DNA from: Jacaranda mimosifolia
Lineage: Eukaryota; Streptophyta; Magnoliopsida; Lamiales; Bignoniaceae
Length of the DNA: 64,000 bases
Direction of reading: 5' to 3'
Assembly: GCA_018894105.1 (NCBI GenBank)
Contig: CM032118.1
Span: 33,708,690 to 33,772,689, forward strand
Below, piece after piece: positions 11,286-23,690 of this stretch; the stretch's first letter is position 1, and each line of letters starts with the position of its first letter. The notes under the pieces were generated by a model. The model had not been told where the DNA came from, did not search any database, and saw only the letters and a list, made by a program, of their open reading frames with translations. The translations under genes were made by a program, and so were the position numbers.

Positions 11286-11957
11286 TAAAATAGATACAAC
11301 TTAAAGTTTGTTGCATATTTCAAAGTACATGTATTGTTATCATAAATTCAGGCAAATATGAATAAGGACACCATATAGTAACAGGCTGATATGTAACTAG
11401 AACATATTACAAACATGATGGAGCACATTTTATCATGGAATTATGCTAATTCAAGTAAAAATAAAGAGACATGCCACCACTGGTACTACCAACCAGTGCC
11501 TCCAATCATGTGGGAAGAAAACATCTGTCATGTAAAATTTTCATTTTACAGACTGCAAAACTAAAACAATCATGATATTTATATTTATAGATTTTTAACA
11601 ATGTTTACTTAGACAAATCAATGTTGTGCAATTTGACACATTCACAGGTTGTTTATTGGTAAAAAATGAAAATCAATTCCATACAAAAACCTACCGCCTT
11701 ATATTAACCATGCACTAGTTAATGGGAAAAACTATAGTGCAATGCCCCTATACGTGGAGGTTTAAATTCAAGTACAGTCACAACACACATACCCTACATG
11801 CTTACAATGTTGTTAAAACTATTATACATAGCAAAGTCATTAAAACCTTCTGAAAAAAGGTAAACACATCCTTCAAATAGATGAAAATACAAATATAAAT
11901 ATAGACTGAAAGTAACACAATCTGGCACAAAACATTTTTTTGCAGCATAAGCCCACA
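11286..11957. other. Spacer between Harbinger nuclease and ORF1
   Basis: AT-rich, no coding potential. It separates the two minus-strand genes as in plant PIF/Harbinger elements. Promoter signals for the nuclease should lie here but none is distinctive. Confidence 0.5.
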
Positions 11958-12956
11958 TCAAGCCTCACCCAAAGATTCAACCCACTCTTTTCTCTTTTCA
12001 TCATTCATTGAGAGAAACATCTTGCGGCGTGTCTTGCTTAAGAAAACATTTTGAGCTTTGATGAACAAACAGTGAGGTAGGCCATCCATTCTCTTCAGCG
12101 CAGCTATGCAAGCATCAATGCCATGCGAAGCCTCTTTCTCAAACTTTTTAGCCTTAGCACTATTGATACTAGTCCAAGCATTCATTACGTCATCTATCCT
12201 CGATGAGCGATTTCTTTTGGATTTCTTTAACTTAGACATTAGTGGAGCATAGTTAGTGGGTAAGGGGGCCAACATTAAATGGAGGATTAGAAGTTTCTTC
12301 ATTGGTAGGTTGAGGCTCAAAGGTATTTGGAAGATCTTCTAATGTATCTTCGCTGGAACCATTTAAGTCTATTTCCTCATTGCTCTCATATGATTGTTGT
12401 GAAGAAGACCTAGCACAACTCCCACTAGCCACCATGTGGTAGAACATTTAGTGCAAAGATAATAATGTGGGAGATCCTATTTTTTTACGCTGCCATCCAT
12501 TGGGTTTTTCTGTTAAGAGGAGCAACATGACATAAGCTAGTAGTGTCCTTAATTTGGGCAAGGCTACTTAACTAATACAATGGTACCAACTAAACTAAAT
12601 GGGGTTTTTTTTCTTACAAGAAGCCATTTGGCCCAGCATTACTCCGATGCTGTGACTGTGCCAGTCACACTATCCCAACCAAATTCCATCATCTTAGTGA
12701 ATAAGTCATGAAACTTACGCCATAAACCTCGAACTCTATTCAGTTTACTCTTTAGTTGGTCAACATCATAGAAATGGCCTATTCTAAGGTGAAGTTCCTG
12801 TTGTATGTCCAACCAAATGGATGTCGTGAAGGTAATGGATAGAAGTTGTCCTTTGATGAAATGTTCATACATCAATTCTATAAGAACAGTTAAAGTAGGT
12901 ATATCCCATTTAGCCTCAGTTACCTTATTGTGCACTCGTTTTGAAGTCCTTGGCAT
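11958..12956 (-). pseudogene. PIF/Harbinger ORF1, MYB/SANT-like DNA-binding protein, frameshifted
   Basis: Start ATG at 12956. The first 105 residues carry a MYB/SANT-like domain: EAKWDIPTLTVLIELMYEHF, then LKSKLNRVRGLWRKFHDL and FGWDSVTGTVTASE. A stop after TASE (12639) and about 190 bases of non-coding DNA may be an intron or decay. The protein resumes at 12447 with an acidic linker and shifts frame near 12,265. It ends in a basic segment (KLKKSKRNRSSRIDDVM) and an AL-rich helix ending KRKEWVESLGEA at 11958. In known Harbinger elements this protein binds the termini and brings the nuclease to DNA and into the nucleus. Strand and order match the nuclease downstream. Confidence 0.75.
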
Positions 12957-14503
12957 CTATTCGGAGAAGATGATATTAAGTTAGATTCATAATCTTCTAT
13001 TTTTATCTATCATTACATGACGAATACATATTGAATATACTTTTTACAGAATAGATAGATCTAAATTATTGAATTATTGTTGGGACAACACTAGGTAATT
13101 ATTCACAGAAATATAATTTGAGTAATTATGCACATCAAAATTTCATTTGCTTCACTTTTATTCATATAGTTGGGCCATCAAAATATTTGTTAAACAATTT
13201 TTGTGTTCAAAATTGTTGGGGTATATCAGTCTTCTTCTTTGTCCGTATGGGTAGGAATTGTTACCCATATATGCATACTATGTGTATGCACATATTTATG
13301 AGTAGATGAGGGCTAAAGTGGACATCTTTGTGCTATTAATTTGCAGTTGTGTTTTAAGTTCATGGTATGGATTTAGGCTACATACCTGTGTTTGTTTTCA
13401 CAATTGTAATAAGGATTCAGTTGTGTTATTGTTTCATGTAGAGGTTTCAATGTAGTCTAAATATTCAATCTAAATGCGGATACAACTGGGTTTTTATTTC
13501 ATGGTGATGATTCAACCTAAGGGATTCTTCAGTCATAATGGGAATTCAAAATGGTTGACTATGCTCCTATTTGTCACTAACGCACAAAACATAACGTAGA
13601 ATTTCAGCAATAAAACAGGTCCAACGCAACAAATATCACATCAAACACAATGGTCAAAATACACTCTACTAACAAAAACTTCATATCCTCATGGAAAATA
13701 AGACGAGATCTCCAGCCAGCATGCTATAAACCCAAACAACAAAAATCAATACCATCTATATTCAACAATTCTAACTAACAAAGGGTAGTATGGAAACCAA
13801 AAAACAAAACCAAACCAAAACTACAGATATTCATATAATCAAGAACCAAGACAATGATAATCAAAATCCATGCACATATTTCGATAAATCTCAAGGAAAC
13901 AAGCACAAAAACAATAATATATCACTAAATTGGGTTGCCCATTTCGAATTCAAGCCAACATACATATACCCATGCCAAAACCCATTCAAATCTTGGAAAA
14001 AAAATCTTGCATTTAGTTGCCCAAATATGACAGGTACAACAATTTATTTGGCTTCCCCATTCTTGAACTGCATAAAACAAACAGTCACAGCTGTTCATCA
14101 TCACTTCGCTAACCGATGCTGTGGGCTGGTCTCCTCGGTGGAAGAAATATTGCAATTGGCCGTGGTGGAGTCTCAGTTCTTGTTGCTGTGTTTGAAAGGT
14201 AGGAGAGTTTTGTCTTGCTATGGAAAATGAGCTTGTGGTTTCTCCTTCATTTTTTTTAAGTTGGGGAACCTAGACAAGGAATGATAGATGATGGAAATGA
14301 AAGACGTTTGAAAAGTATTGGAAAGATAAAATAGCAGATATAGGTAATAATAGGGGAAATAGGGATGAAATAGAGAGAGAATGTAAAAAAAATGTTATGA
14401 GAATGAAAATATATGAGAAAATGGTGTAGAAGTTGATAAATCTCTATTTTTATTTTGAGGAGAAAATGAAAATGGGTGTAGAAAATGAAAACAAACGGGC
14501 TCT
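12957..14503. mobile_element. 5' flank and right terminus of the Harbinger element
   Basis: Upstream of ORF1 the DNA is AT-rich and non-coding; the ORFs at 13790-14230 and opposite have no recognisable domain. The right edge near 14503 reads inward on the minus strand as GAGCCCGTTTGTTTTCATTT, like the (G)GGCCCGTTTG termini of plant Harbinger/Tourist elements, and is followed on the plus strand by TTA, the usual target site. A matching left terminus was not found with certainty. Confidence 0.45.
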
Positions 14504-14516
14504 TATTCAATGGAAA

Positions 14517-15492
14517 TAGAAGTGACAATTTTCGACACGACACAATATTATTAGATTTGGGTTGATGTTTGGGTAGATATTGGTTCGACCCAATAAGCAA
14601 TACGAAAATTATAGATTGGTTTGGGTTAGGTTTCAAGTTATCGGATAAGCACGATAATTTTATTGGATAACACACCAACCTAATATGACCAGACCCAATC
14701 TAATTCAAATTTTTAAGAAAGGAAAAAAGAAAAGTACATATGTATGCATATTTTTTATGAATTAATATTTTTGTGTACTTAATCGTTGCACCAAATCTCA
14801 AGAAGAGAATGGCAATAACAAGATATGATTGAAATTAAAAGCTGGAATACGTTACGTTTTTCGCATTTTTAATTAATGACTTGATGTTAGTTTTGAACAA
14901 TTTAACTTTAAATTGGTTTGTAATAAATTAAAGATTATTATTTACTACTTAATACTTGACTACTTAGTGTCGTTGGAATTATTATTAATGATACAATAGG
15001 AGGAATTGTGTTTCTTTGTTGGAATTTAATTTTATGGTTGTTAAGATTGAGTTGTCATAAACTATTGTTCTTTGATATTTCTGTATTGTTGATGTTGTAT
15101 AGGAAATTGAAATTCATTTATCAAATTGCCTCATGATATAAAAAATATGGGCTATTGGAGTATAGAGTTGACTTTTTTTAAAAAAAATTTGAGATAAATC
15201 AGTTTTTCCTAAAATCTTGATATAAGTTAATTTTTTTATTAAAATTTTAGTGGAATATAAAATGTTGTAGGCTTTTTTGATCAATTATTAATAAAAAATA
15301 TTCATAATAAAAAATATTTACAAGTTGAAATGGGTTGGGTTTGGGTTGACACGAAAACTTTCAGATTGAGTTCAGATTGAGACTTATTAGGTTGAGTACT
15401 TTTTAAGTTGGGTTCAGATTAAGCAAAATTTTATAATATTGTCACCTTAACCTAATATGAAATAACTCAGCACAACACGATTATTACCCCTA
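14517..15492. mobile_element. Non-autonomous hAT element with perfect 8-bp duplication
   Basis: Flanked by AATGGAAA at 14509-14516 and again at 15493-15500, an exact 8-bp target duplication as made by hAT transposases. Termini are TAGAAGTGACAATTTTCG on the left and, inverted, TAGGGGTAATAATCGTG on the right, an imperfect repeat with the TAG(G/A)(G/A)GT start common in plant hAT families. Subterminal GGGTTGGGTTTGGGTT-type blocks occur near both ends. No transposase is encoded in its 976 bp, so it needs a helper. Confidence 0.8.
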
Positions 15493-16474
15493 AATGGAAA
15501 GAGTTGCGTTTTCTTCGACTTTGTGGAATGACCCACCCAAAAATCAAAAGAAATGTCATTTTATTTAAGCTTTCTTTACTATGAAGATTTTGCCTATCTA
15601 GATTTGATGTTTTTGACTTATGCTTCTCTTTTGTCCAAATTCAATCTGATAAAGGTTCGAAAATCCAATATCTGATACCAATCCAACAACAAAATAATTT
15701 TTAATTATTATTCTTTATTTTTAAAAAAAATTATTAGGACAAAAATTCTTTAGTGCCACTATCTATAAATAAATAATAATTTTAAATAAACAACTAAAAT
15801 TATTATATTTAAAAAATTATAAAATTATTTTCAATCTAAAAAAGTCATTCCACAAATTTTTATTTCAAGAAGTTTATTAACTTTTGCTTATTCTTGGAAG
15901 AAATTACTTTGAATATTTCATGTAAAGAATTTTTATTTATTTATTGATATATTAATTTATATTTAAAGTTTCCTAACATCATTTGTTTGTAGTTAAAAAT
16001 TTTAGAAAAAATATTATTAATTTTTTAAATATATATATATCTACTACCTAAACTTTCACTTAGGATTTGACATATATCAAATTAATTAGAGATAAAATTT
16101 ATAAAGTACGAGCACAATTTATTTGATGTTAGAGAAATTATATAAGATACCTAAAGAGGTGATAAACCAACTTCTAAATGAGAACATCCACAAACTCACA
16201 ATGGACAGATAACAAAATCACGTATGGAATATAACAACTTCCAAATGCTATGGAACTAGCTGGCTAATGGTCTAGCTGAGGAGAACTTCTGCCACATGGA
16301 CTTACACATTGAACTGGCAATGAGCTATTTGTTGTTTTGTACTACAAGTTTTAGACTCTTCTTTCGAATCAAACCCAATCAATACAACTATTTTCAAAAA
16401 CACTGCTTTGATCTCTTTTTACAGAGAGTGTCTTCAAATAGGGTTCAAAATAGATCAGATCATCCATCAGGAGG
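15493..16474. other. AT-rich intergenic DNA
   Basis: After the 8-bp duplication the DNA is unique-looking and AT-rich with poly-A/T tracts. No coding, RNA or repeat structure was seen. The small plus-strand ORF at 16296-16511 has no recognisable feature. Confidence 0.5.
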
Positions 16475-16955
16475 TAGGGCAACTTGCTTATGTATGGCCT
16501 ACCCTATTTAATAACATGTCAGGTCAATACTTAAAAATTAACCTTTTAATTAAATAAGCTAGGTTTAGGCTATTCTAAAAGTCCATAAAACCTACTCAAA
16601 AAATAGCATTTTGATAAATATATTATACTTAAACTCTTTTAAAAGCTCACAAAACCTAATAGGTGGACTCGCTTGTCCTCTTTATATAACTTTCAGGCTT
16701 ATTACAAATTTAAGCATATTAAAAATGTAGATACATAAAATGTTTAAATCTAGTTATAGCATTAATGAAAAATAAACTTTTGTGAAAGTTTTCAAGTTAG
16801 GTCAAGATTTTAGAATTTATTAAAAAGGTAAAGTCAGATCTTAAAAAAAATTATTATAAATAGTAGACTAGGCTTGAGCTTGGTATTTCCATAATAAATC
16901 TTATATATTTAAGTCAAAATTTGGCATAACCTAGCCTATTTCTATCATTGTCCTA
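16475..16955. mobile_element. hAT-like non-autonomous element, no duplication seen
   Basis: Left edge TAGGGCAACTTGC and inverted right edge TAGGACAATGATAG share the TAGG-CAA start. Internal blocks such as AGGTTTAGGCTATT and its complement AACCTAGCCTATTT occur towards both ends. The 8 bases outside each edge do not match, so the boundaries are tentative. Confidence 0.4.
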
Positions 16956-17291
16956 AAAAAATAAAAATAGTACATGCAAAATAATTAAAATAGATTATCA
17001 AAATAATAATTAGAAATTGTTATGAGCTCTCTTCTTGTGCATTTGTCATTAAAAACAAAAATATCTATTATTTACAAAATAAAAGATAGCATCAATCTAG
17101 TGCACAACATCATGTATTGAAGGATGCGCATTTTTTCTAGTATACATATATATGTGTATTAATATCTATGTGTATAAAATTGACAACTAAAGTGGCATAT
17201 GATGTCACAAGAGTATGGTGATGTAAAATATATTTCTTCGGAAATAGATGTACTCGCAGTTTTCTTGAACAAAAAAAAGGAAGAAAAAGAC
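16956..17291. other. AT-rich spacer between two hAT-like elements
   Basis: No feature beyond low-complexity A/T runs and a TATA(CATA)TATATG stretch at 17139-17155. Confidence 0.5.
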
Positions 17292-18258
17292 TAAGGCTAT
17301 AAACGGATATTAAACGGTACAGATATATTGTATTCGTATATGTATCCATTTAAGTTTTATAATATATGTGTCAATATCTGTATTCGATGGATATTTTTTA
17401 ATAATATCTGAATCTATATCCGCCAGATATTAACCGAATTTGGATATATCCGTATCCAATTATAATTATTAGGATACATCCGTTTATAAATATCCAAATA
17501 TTCGAATCTGTTATCTTGTAATAAAATGCATATCTTTTCTAATAAATTTCATTAAAAATAAAGTTTACTACTTTATTTGAAAATTGAAAAACTAATTATT
17601 CTTGATTTAGTTATTTTTTTAATTAATGATTGACTTTATGATTAATTAGTATTAATAAAATGACACCAATATAAATTAATTATAAATTCAAGCAACAATA
17701 ATTTTATATTGATTAATTTTATCGTTCATATATTGATTTTTCAATTTTTTTCTTGATTTAGTAGTGTTTAATTATCATTACTACCGTCCATTGATTCTTC
17801 ATAATCCTTAACTACTAATTTTTTCTTATTAATTCTTTAATTACTAATTTATACTTATATTCATTTATATATAGATTATTAGATTTCATATTGAAAAAAT
17901 AAAAATAATTTATTATGTATAATAATATATAATATATAATATATGATAATTTTCTTAAATATTATTTATATATTAAAATACATTAAAAATTAGAATATAT
18001 TATATATAATAGTTTTTTAAATATTATTTATCAAATATGGATAACGGATTTAATTAAATTATGAATTATCAAATATATAAACGAATATATCCAATGGATA
18101 TGTATTCGGAGCAGATATTAAATGGATTGGATAGGCAATTATTATATTTGTATCCCCTTACAGTCGAATCTATAGTAATCGAATACGGAAAGTATGTCCC
18201 ATAAATGGATTCAAATATGAATGGTAAATGAATTTTTAAATATCCATTTACAGCCCTA
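17292..18258. mobile_element. hAT-like non-autonomous element
   Basis: Left terminus TAAGGCTATAAACGGATAT and inverted right terminus TAGGGCTGTAAATGGATAT match over most positions, and both are followed by subterminal GGATAT / CGGATA words repeated many times inside the element. Such ends are typical of plant hAT-type elements. The flanking octamers do not match, so the target duplication is lost or the edges are off by a few bases. No coding capacity. Confidence 0.6.
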
Positions 18259-18341
18259 GTTCAAAAGAAATTAAATTAATTAAGCATTTGTTTATGTTGT
18301 GAATGTTCTGTCTTTTTGATAATCTTTATAAATGTCGTTAA

Positions 18342-19008
18342 TGTTGCAAATTGGATCGGGTCTTGGACCTTTAACCTAGTAAACATCCATATATGAATAG
18401 ATCTTATCTACATCTAGAAGGAATTGTAGTTTTTGTTGGATTAGAACTCTTCTTTGTGAAGAGATGTGGATAGACAATACACATCCATATCTAGGAGAAT
18501 AACTCTCCTTTATGTGGGATAGTAATCATCCATATCTAGGAGAATAATTCTCCCTTGTGTGGGATAAGTATTATCTATATCTTCTTTTAATACTCCTAGT
18601 TGGATTGGACTCTTGAAAAACTCGCCTATAAATAGGCCTCTTCCTAAGAGTTTCACATACAACTGAGTATTCACTCTTTCCATATACTTTCTCTATATTC
18701 TTCTCTCTTAATCTTTCTTGGAGTATCACCAAATTGTCTCCAAGGATTTAAGATGTGTAAGTTTGTGGAAGCTCTGGTAGCAATCCCAAGAGGCGAGAGT
18801 GATTGACTATGCTGCTTGAGATTAAAGGAATGTGGAGTCTATACAATTGGGAGATGGTCGAATTAAGAAACTTGGAGTCTATGGCTTGTAGGCGAGCTTC
18901 GATTAAGAATGGTATTTGTGAAACTTCCACTGATTAAAGGGTAATATTGAATCATTCATTTTATTCTATATGGATCAAATAATTGTTTATGTGTAATTAT
19001 TACCAACA
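18342..19008 (+). repeat. 5' LTR of the Copia-like element
   Basis: Begins TGTTGCAAATTGG and ends CCAACA. A TATA box, CTATAAATAGG, lies near 18627 and is followed by a pyrimidine-rich R/U5 region. A ~47-bp block containing CATCCATATCTAGGAGAATA is tandemly repeated at about 18484-18580 and holds the short palindrome AGGAGAATAACTCTCCT. Matches the 3' LTR along its whole length. Confidence 0.9.
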
Positions 19009-19009
19009 A

Positions 19010-19022
19010 TGGTATCAGAGCC
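19010..19022 (+). other. Primer-binding site for initiator Met-tRNA
   Basis: TGGTATCAGAGCC lies one base after the 5' LTR. It is complementary to the 3' end of plant initiator methionine tRNA, the minus-strand primer of most plant Copia elements. It also fixes the LTR boundary and the plus orientation. Confidence 0.9.
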
Positions 19023-19663
19023 AATAGGGCTAGTTCTCGCCTATTGATTTGATCAAATTCCATAAAACTATTTTATGCTTAAAATTTATAATTTTTGAAA
19101 GCATGAAATTTTTACATGAATTTTGCACCACATGTAAATCTTGGCATATGTATATGTGATTAAATTTTGGTGATAAAAAGATAGGTACTTTGAGAGAAAA
19201 ACAGAATCTAAGATTGAGATTCATTTTCTTAAATAAAAAATTTCGAACCTAGATTCTTATTTTTGCTATAAGTTGTTTACATTATCTTGTAGAGCATTGA
19301 AAGAGGTTTGAAATGGTATATTACTCATTAAAAACATATTTGAAATAAGATAGATATGATTTATTGAAGTTTTAGCCAGAAAATTGAATTCCTAGCGAAA
19401 ATTCTTTTGACTAAAATAGGAATATGTTTTGTGATGATTATTATAATGTTAATATCATATTTTAGAATGTGATAAATTATTCGAAAGAATAAATTATGCA
19501 CCCAGAATGAGCATAAAATAAGAGATGTTTTCTTTTAACCCAATTATTTTAATTTTTTAATTTCATTGAGAATTAATCAAAAATATTTTTCTAAGATATT
19601 TGCGCATAAAGGTTGCATGCATATATATGGGTCAAAATTATACTTATGTACATATATGTAAAG
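19023..19663 (+). other. Untranslated leader of the Copia-like element
   Basis: AT-rich, no ORF of note. It is interrupted at 19663 by the first solo LTR and seems to continue after 22786, where the 5-bp duplication TAAAG repeats. Confidence 0.55.
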
Positions 19664-22600
19664 TTTAGCGCCCCCAACTCGAGACAGCACCTAAGCCGAG
19701 GCGCCACTCCGATTCAATCTTAAAAATGAACCCAAAATACTAATAAAAAAGACCCATAATCAAATATTTCAAACTTATCAGAAATTGCAGCGGATTCCAG
19801 CTTAAACAAACCTTAAATAAAACCGTAACTGACAGCACATGTGCTAAACACATGCCACCAAATCTCAAATCCAATTTATTAGAAATAGCAGAAATTTCAA
19901 ACTTAATTGACTCATCAAATCATTAGTAAATGGCATGATTCACCTTCTTATATTTAGCCACATTTACATGCCTTAAGTCATCAGCATCAGCATGATATCA
20001 TCATAATGTCTCAAGTTCAAGCTAAATATTCAAATGATTCCATATATACATTCAAACAGCTGTTATATTACAAGAGATAATTTTCCTTCAGTTCAAACCA
20101 AAAATCCACATCTGTCACTTATCCCTGTCTGAAAATCAAAGTAATACAAGGGAGGGTAAGCCCAAAGACTTAGGAAGGGATAATCGTAATAGTAATTATA
20201 AGGATCTGTCGAGGAAGAATCAACTCAACAAATTATCACCAGTCAATCAGAATAAGAGCATATCAAGCGATTACAAGCAGAGTACAATCAGACAGAACAA
20301 TTAGATTACAGGCGGACTAGATACAAACAGACAAACAGATCATAACAGGCAATTAGAATACAGTCGAGCAAAACAGACATTTTCAGATTTCAAGATTATC
20401 AGTAGGAACTAGTTCAGCAGTTGTGGCTATCGGCTCGAATGGCCCGAGATCATCTCAACCAAATCAATTCGGGAGGAATAGTCCATCTCAACTGAATTAG
20501 TTCGGGAGGAAATGCAGACGAATCATTCGGCCTGGACAACAGCCCGATCTAGATCAAGAAACTTTTGCAACCTTGTTGCTCCATGAACAGAATACGAACA
20601 ATCAGAATACAGTCAGAAAACGAAACAGAACATGTCAATCAGATTTCCTTATCACAAGTTGTGGGCTTACGGCTTATCCCATGCACCTAGCAGGGATTAA
20701 CATCCAAAGGCTTACGGTTTATCTCAGGCACACAGCCAGGATTAACGTTCCATTACTTAATTAGAATTTAGGGCTTACGGCATATCCCTCACACGGCAGG
20801 GATTAACGTCCCAGGGCTTACGGCTTATCCCATGCTCACATAACAAGGATTGATGTCCCAAAATAACAGTATAGACAGTCAAATAACTGATCGAATAGAT
20901 AACAGTACATATAGTGCAGAACAGTACAGAAATGTCGATTAGGTAACAGATAATAGAATAAAACGGAACAGATAATAGCCAGTATTAGATAATAGATCGG
21001 TACATATAATAGATAGGAGTTCTAGGCGCCAGAACAGACAGAAACAAAATCGATATCAAAGATAACCCTCGCGGGGGTGTTCAAATTAGATAATAGATAA
21101 CAAATCAGAATTTCAACACATTTCAAATTTCAAACAAACAGAGTACGGTACAGAAACAAAAAACCCACACAGGGGCTTATCACAAATAACAGATAGTTAG
21201 AAAAGGTGCCAGATTGGCAAATCCTCACCTTCGTAGTTCTCAGATATAGAAACCACAATCAGCAATCCTATTGGTCGGTAGGACCCACTTTGTCGTTACC
21301 TAAATAAAATGGTATTTACTATTACAATCCTCCTTTGATTCTTAATACACATAATTAAACTATTAACAGTCCCCAAAACTTCTAATTAACCAACTAATAC
21401 AATAATCAGGATTCGATCAAATCTATCGGTACGAGATATGCTAATTAAGACGATTACTACAAAAATAATTACGAAATTGTTTCGATCCCAATAATAGAAT
21501 GAATTCTAGTCCTTGATTCATGATTCTCAATAAATCATCCCAAAGTAACAACAACAGTCTATTTAACAAGATTATCCTCAATGTCAATATTTAGGTCCCA
21601 AATGTATATGAAATCCTCAAGTTAGGGTTTAACTACTTTAATTAACTTGATAGATCCCAAAATTTTAATATAATATAACAAGATCCGGGTCCACTAACTA
21701 TATAATACTCATGGCATGGAAATATATATACATATATATACCAATCATACAATAATCCTCAATCTTGGCATAATCACAAGGTTCACAATTGGAAAGGGTA
21801 CAATATACGTATGTGTATATATATATATATCAAAATCAAATCTAAACTTTAACTTAAGATCTGGCCATCAGAGTTCCAAAAACACAAACCAAGTACATTG
21901 GTGTGATTTCGCATTGAGGAGATAAAATTATCTCACTGAAGCCACATCCGCCGCCCTGCCGCCGTCACCGAAAACAACTACCACCACTGCCGTTCTGCTC
22001 GTCTCAGCAAGATAAACCCAATGCCCAAAATAATTTATCCATTCTAGGCCGTGAAAGGGATCAATTCCAATTTTGATGCGGCGGAGCCACCTCTCGCTGC
22101 TGCCTTCAATCACTTCGATTCTACCACCAACGTCAAGCCAAACTTCAATGCAAGGTTACCATTGTGTTCCTCGTGCTGAACTCTACCAAACCCACTGCCC
22201 AAATCGACGTTTCAGTCATCAAAATGTGGAGACCCACCACTTCCGCCATGAGCTCACAACAAGCTTCAGATTTTTGGTGTTTAACCAGTCGTCCCGCCGT
22301 GCATGTGGTACCGCCGGAGAGCTGGTGAGGAGGAGAAGAGGTTTATCGATTTGGTTTGGAGAAAAACTCATCGCCGGATAAGGGGGAGTAAGGTTGCAGG
22401 GAAGAAGAAGGAAGAAAACGGGGTCCAAATGAAAATTCCTATTTTTATAAAATTGACTTTTCTAAATTTCATATTTGACCCCAAAATTTCTATTCAGCCT
22501 TCAATCAAGTCCTGCAAGATTTGCTCAAACTTCAATTCGATCCCTAACCTTCTAAGTGCCTAAGATTAACCCATTTAACCTAAATTAATTCCATGCAAAC

Positions 22601-22781
22601 CCACAAAAGTCTCAAAGTTAATCCAATTAGGTTTTCTCAAATTTTGGATTGACCCCAAAACTTTTAAATATTTTGCAATTAAGTCATTTTCACTTATTTC
22701 GAGCCCTAAAATCTGACCAATCAAAATTCTCAAAATTTCAAATTCTTATTCTCCAAAATCTCGAATTTTAGGGGTGTTACA
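19664..22781 (-). mobile_element. Solo LTR (3.1 kb) of a large-LTR retrotransposon
   Basis: Flanked by TAAAG at 19659-19663 and 22782-22786. Read on the minus strand it starts TGTAACACCCCTAAAATT and ends ...GGGGGCGCTAAA, the final CA having changed. TGTAACxCCCC is a common start of long plant Ty3/gypsy LTRs. There is no coding and no primer site or purine tract at either flank, so recombination between LTRs has removed the interior. It shares layout and many blocks with 32893-35798: the AACCCTCxC(A/G)GGGGT words, the AACCCACACAGGGGxTTA block, and a GC-rich leader-like part followed by a purine-rich run. The Gypsy lineage is inferred from LTR size and start only. Confidence 0.8.
20640..20860. 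repeat. Minisatellite inside the solo LTR
   Basis: Four imperfect units of roughly 50-65 bp, each containing GGCTTACGG(C/T)(T/A)TATC(C/T)C followed by AGG(A/G)TT(A/G)A(C/T)(G/A)T. It occupies the same relative place as the 37-bp minisatellite of the sister LTR but is unrelated in sequence. Confidence 0.7.
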
Positions 22782-22786
22782 TAAAG

Positions 22787-23690
22787 ATATGCTCTATCTT
22801 CATGTGTGGTTGATCATTAGATGAATTGCTCTACAATATATTTATGAATTGCATACTCTATTGCAACTCCATAATTATTTATATGATGCAATTGAGATTG
22901 TATAAATGGGATGTATTATAATATGCATGCATGGACATTGACATTTGGGTGCTCATGTAATTTGAACTTTTATTATTTTGATTATTTAATCATAGATTAT
23001 TTTTCATGGGAGATAGTTTGTGGCAATGATAGTATCCCCAATTTTAAATAAAAACATTTGAAATATTAAAAATTATAATAATAGCTAAAAAGATAAATAA
23101 ATATTTTATTTATTTTACATTATAAAAATTTTAACACACGTTGAGTGTGTCAATATTGCTAGTATAGTATAGACGTTCAAGGTATAAGATTTCACCATTT
23201 GAAGAGTTAATTTAAAAAATACTATACCATGTGTCTCTACCCAATATCCTAACAATATGATTAAATTATTGTCTATATTGCAAGTAAATAGATTTTAAAT
23301 GTGGTATAAAATCCAACTTGCTTATAAGTTTAAACTTTTTAAGTAACAAAAACTTATGTTTTGAAATTCTTTATGAACCACGTTTAAGACAAGAATATTT
23401 TGATTATTGATCTTATATATTTCAATTTTAAATAATATGTTGAAACTAAAATTATTTAATCTTAATGAGATTGTTATTTTATATGCAATATAATTTGAGT
23501 TTTACATTATTTTCAAATTTAAAAAAATTAAGTTTTTCCTTTAATTAAATATATTAATGTTGCATGAACATATTTATCAGTACAAATCATTAATATTTTC
23601 ACAAAAAGGTGCACAATGAAGGCATATACTTATTAAGAGTATGATATTTTAAGTGTATACTAAAAGTATGATATTTTAAGTATGAATAAC
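22787..23690 (+). other. Copia leader remnant and AT-rich DNA
   Basis: Directly after the second TAAAG the sequence should resume the Copia interior. No gag motifs can be read. Beyond about 23,000 it is low-complexity A/T. Confidence 0.35.

Noticed and set aside
13790..14230. 146-residue plus-strand ORF
   Set aside because: Asn/Gln/Lys-rich start from A-rich DNA, no domain, opposite to the Harbinger genes in whose 5' flank it lies.
22073..22563. Possible gene start in GC-rich DNA with CCGCCG runs
   Set aside because: Part of the first solo LTR; no domain, and the frame is not shared with the sister LTR.
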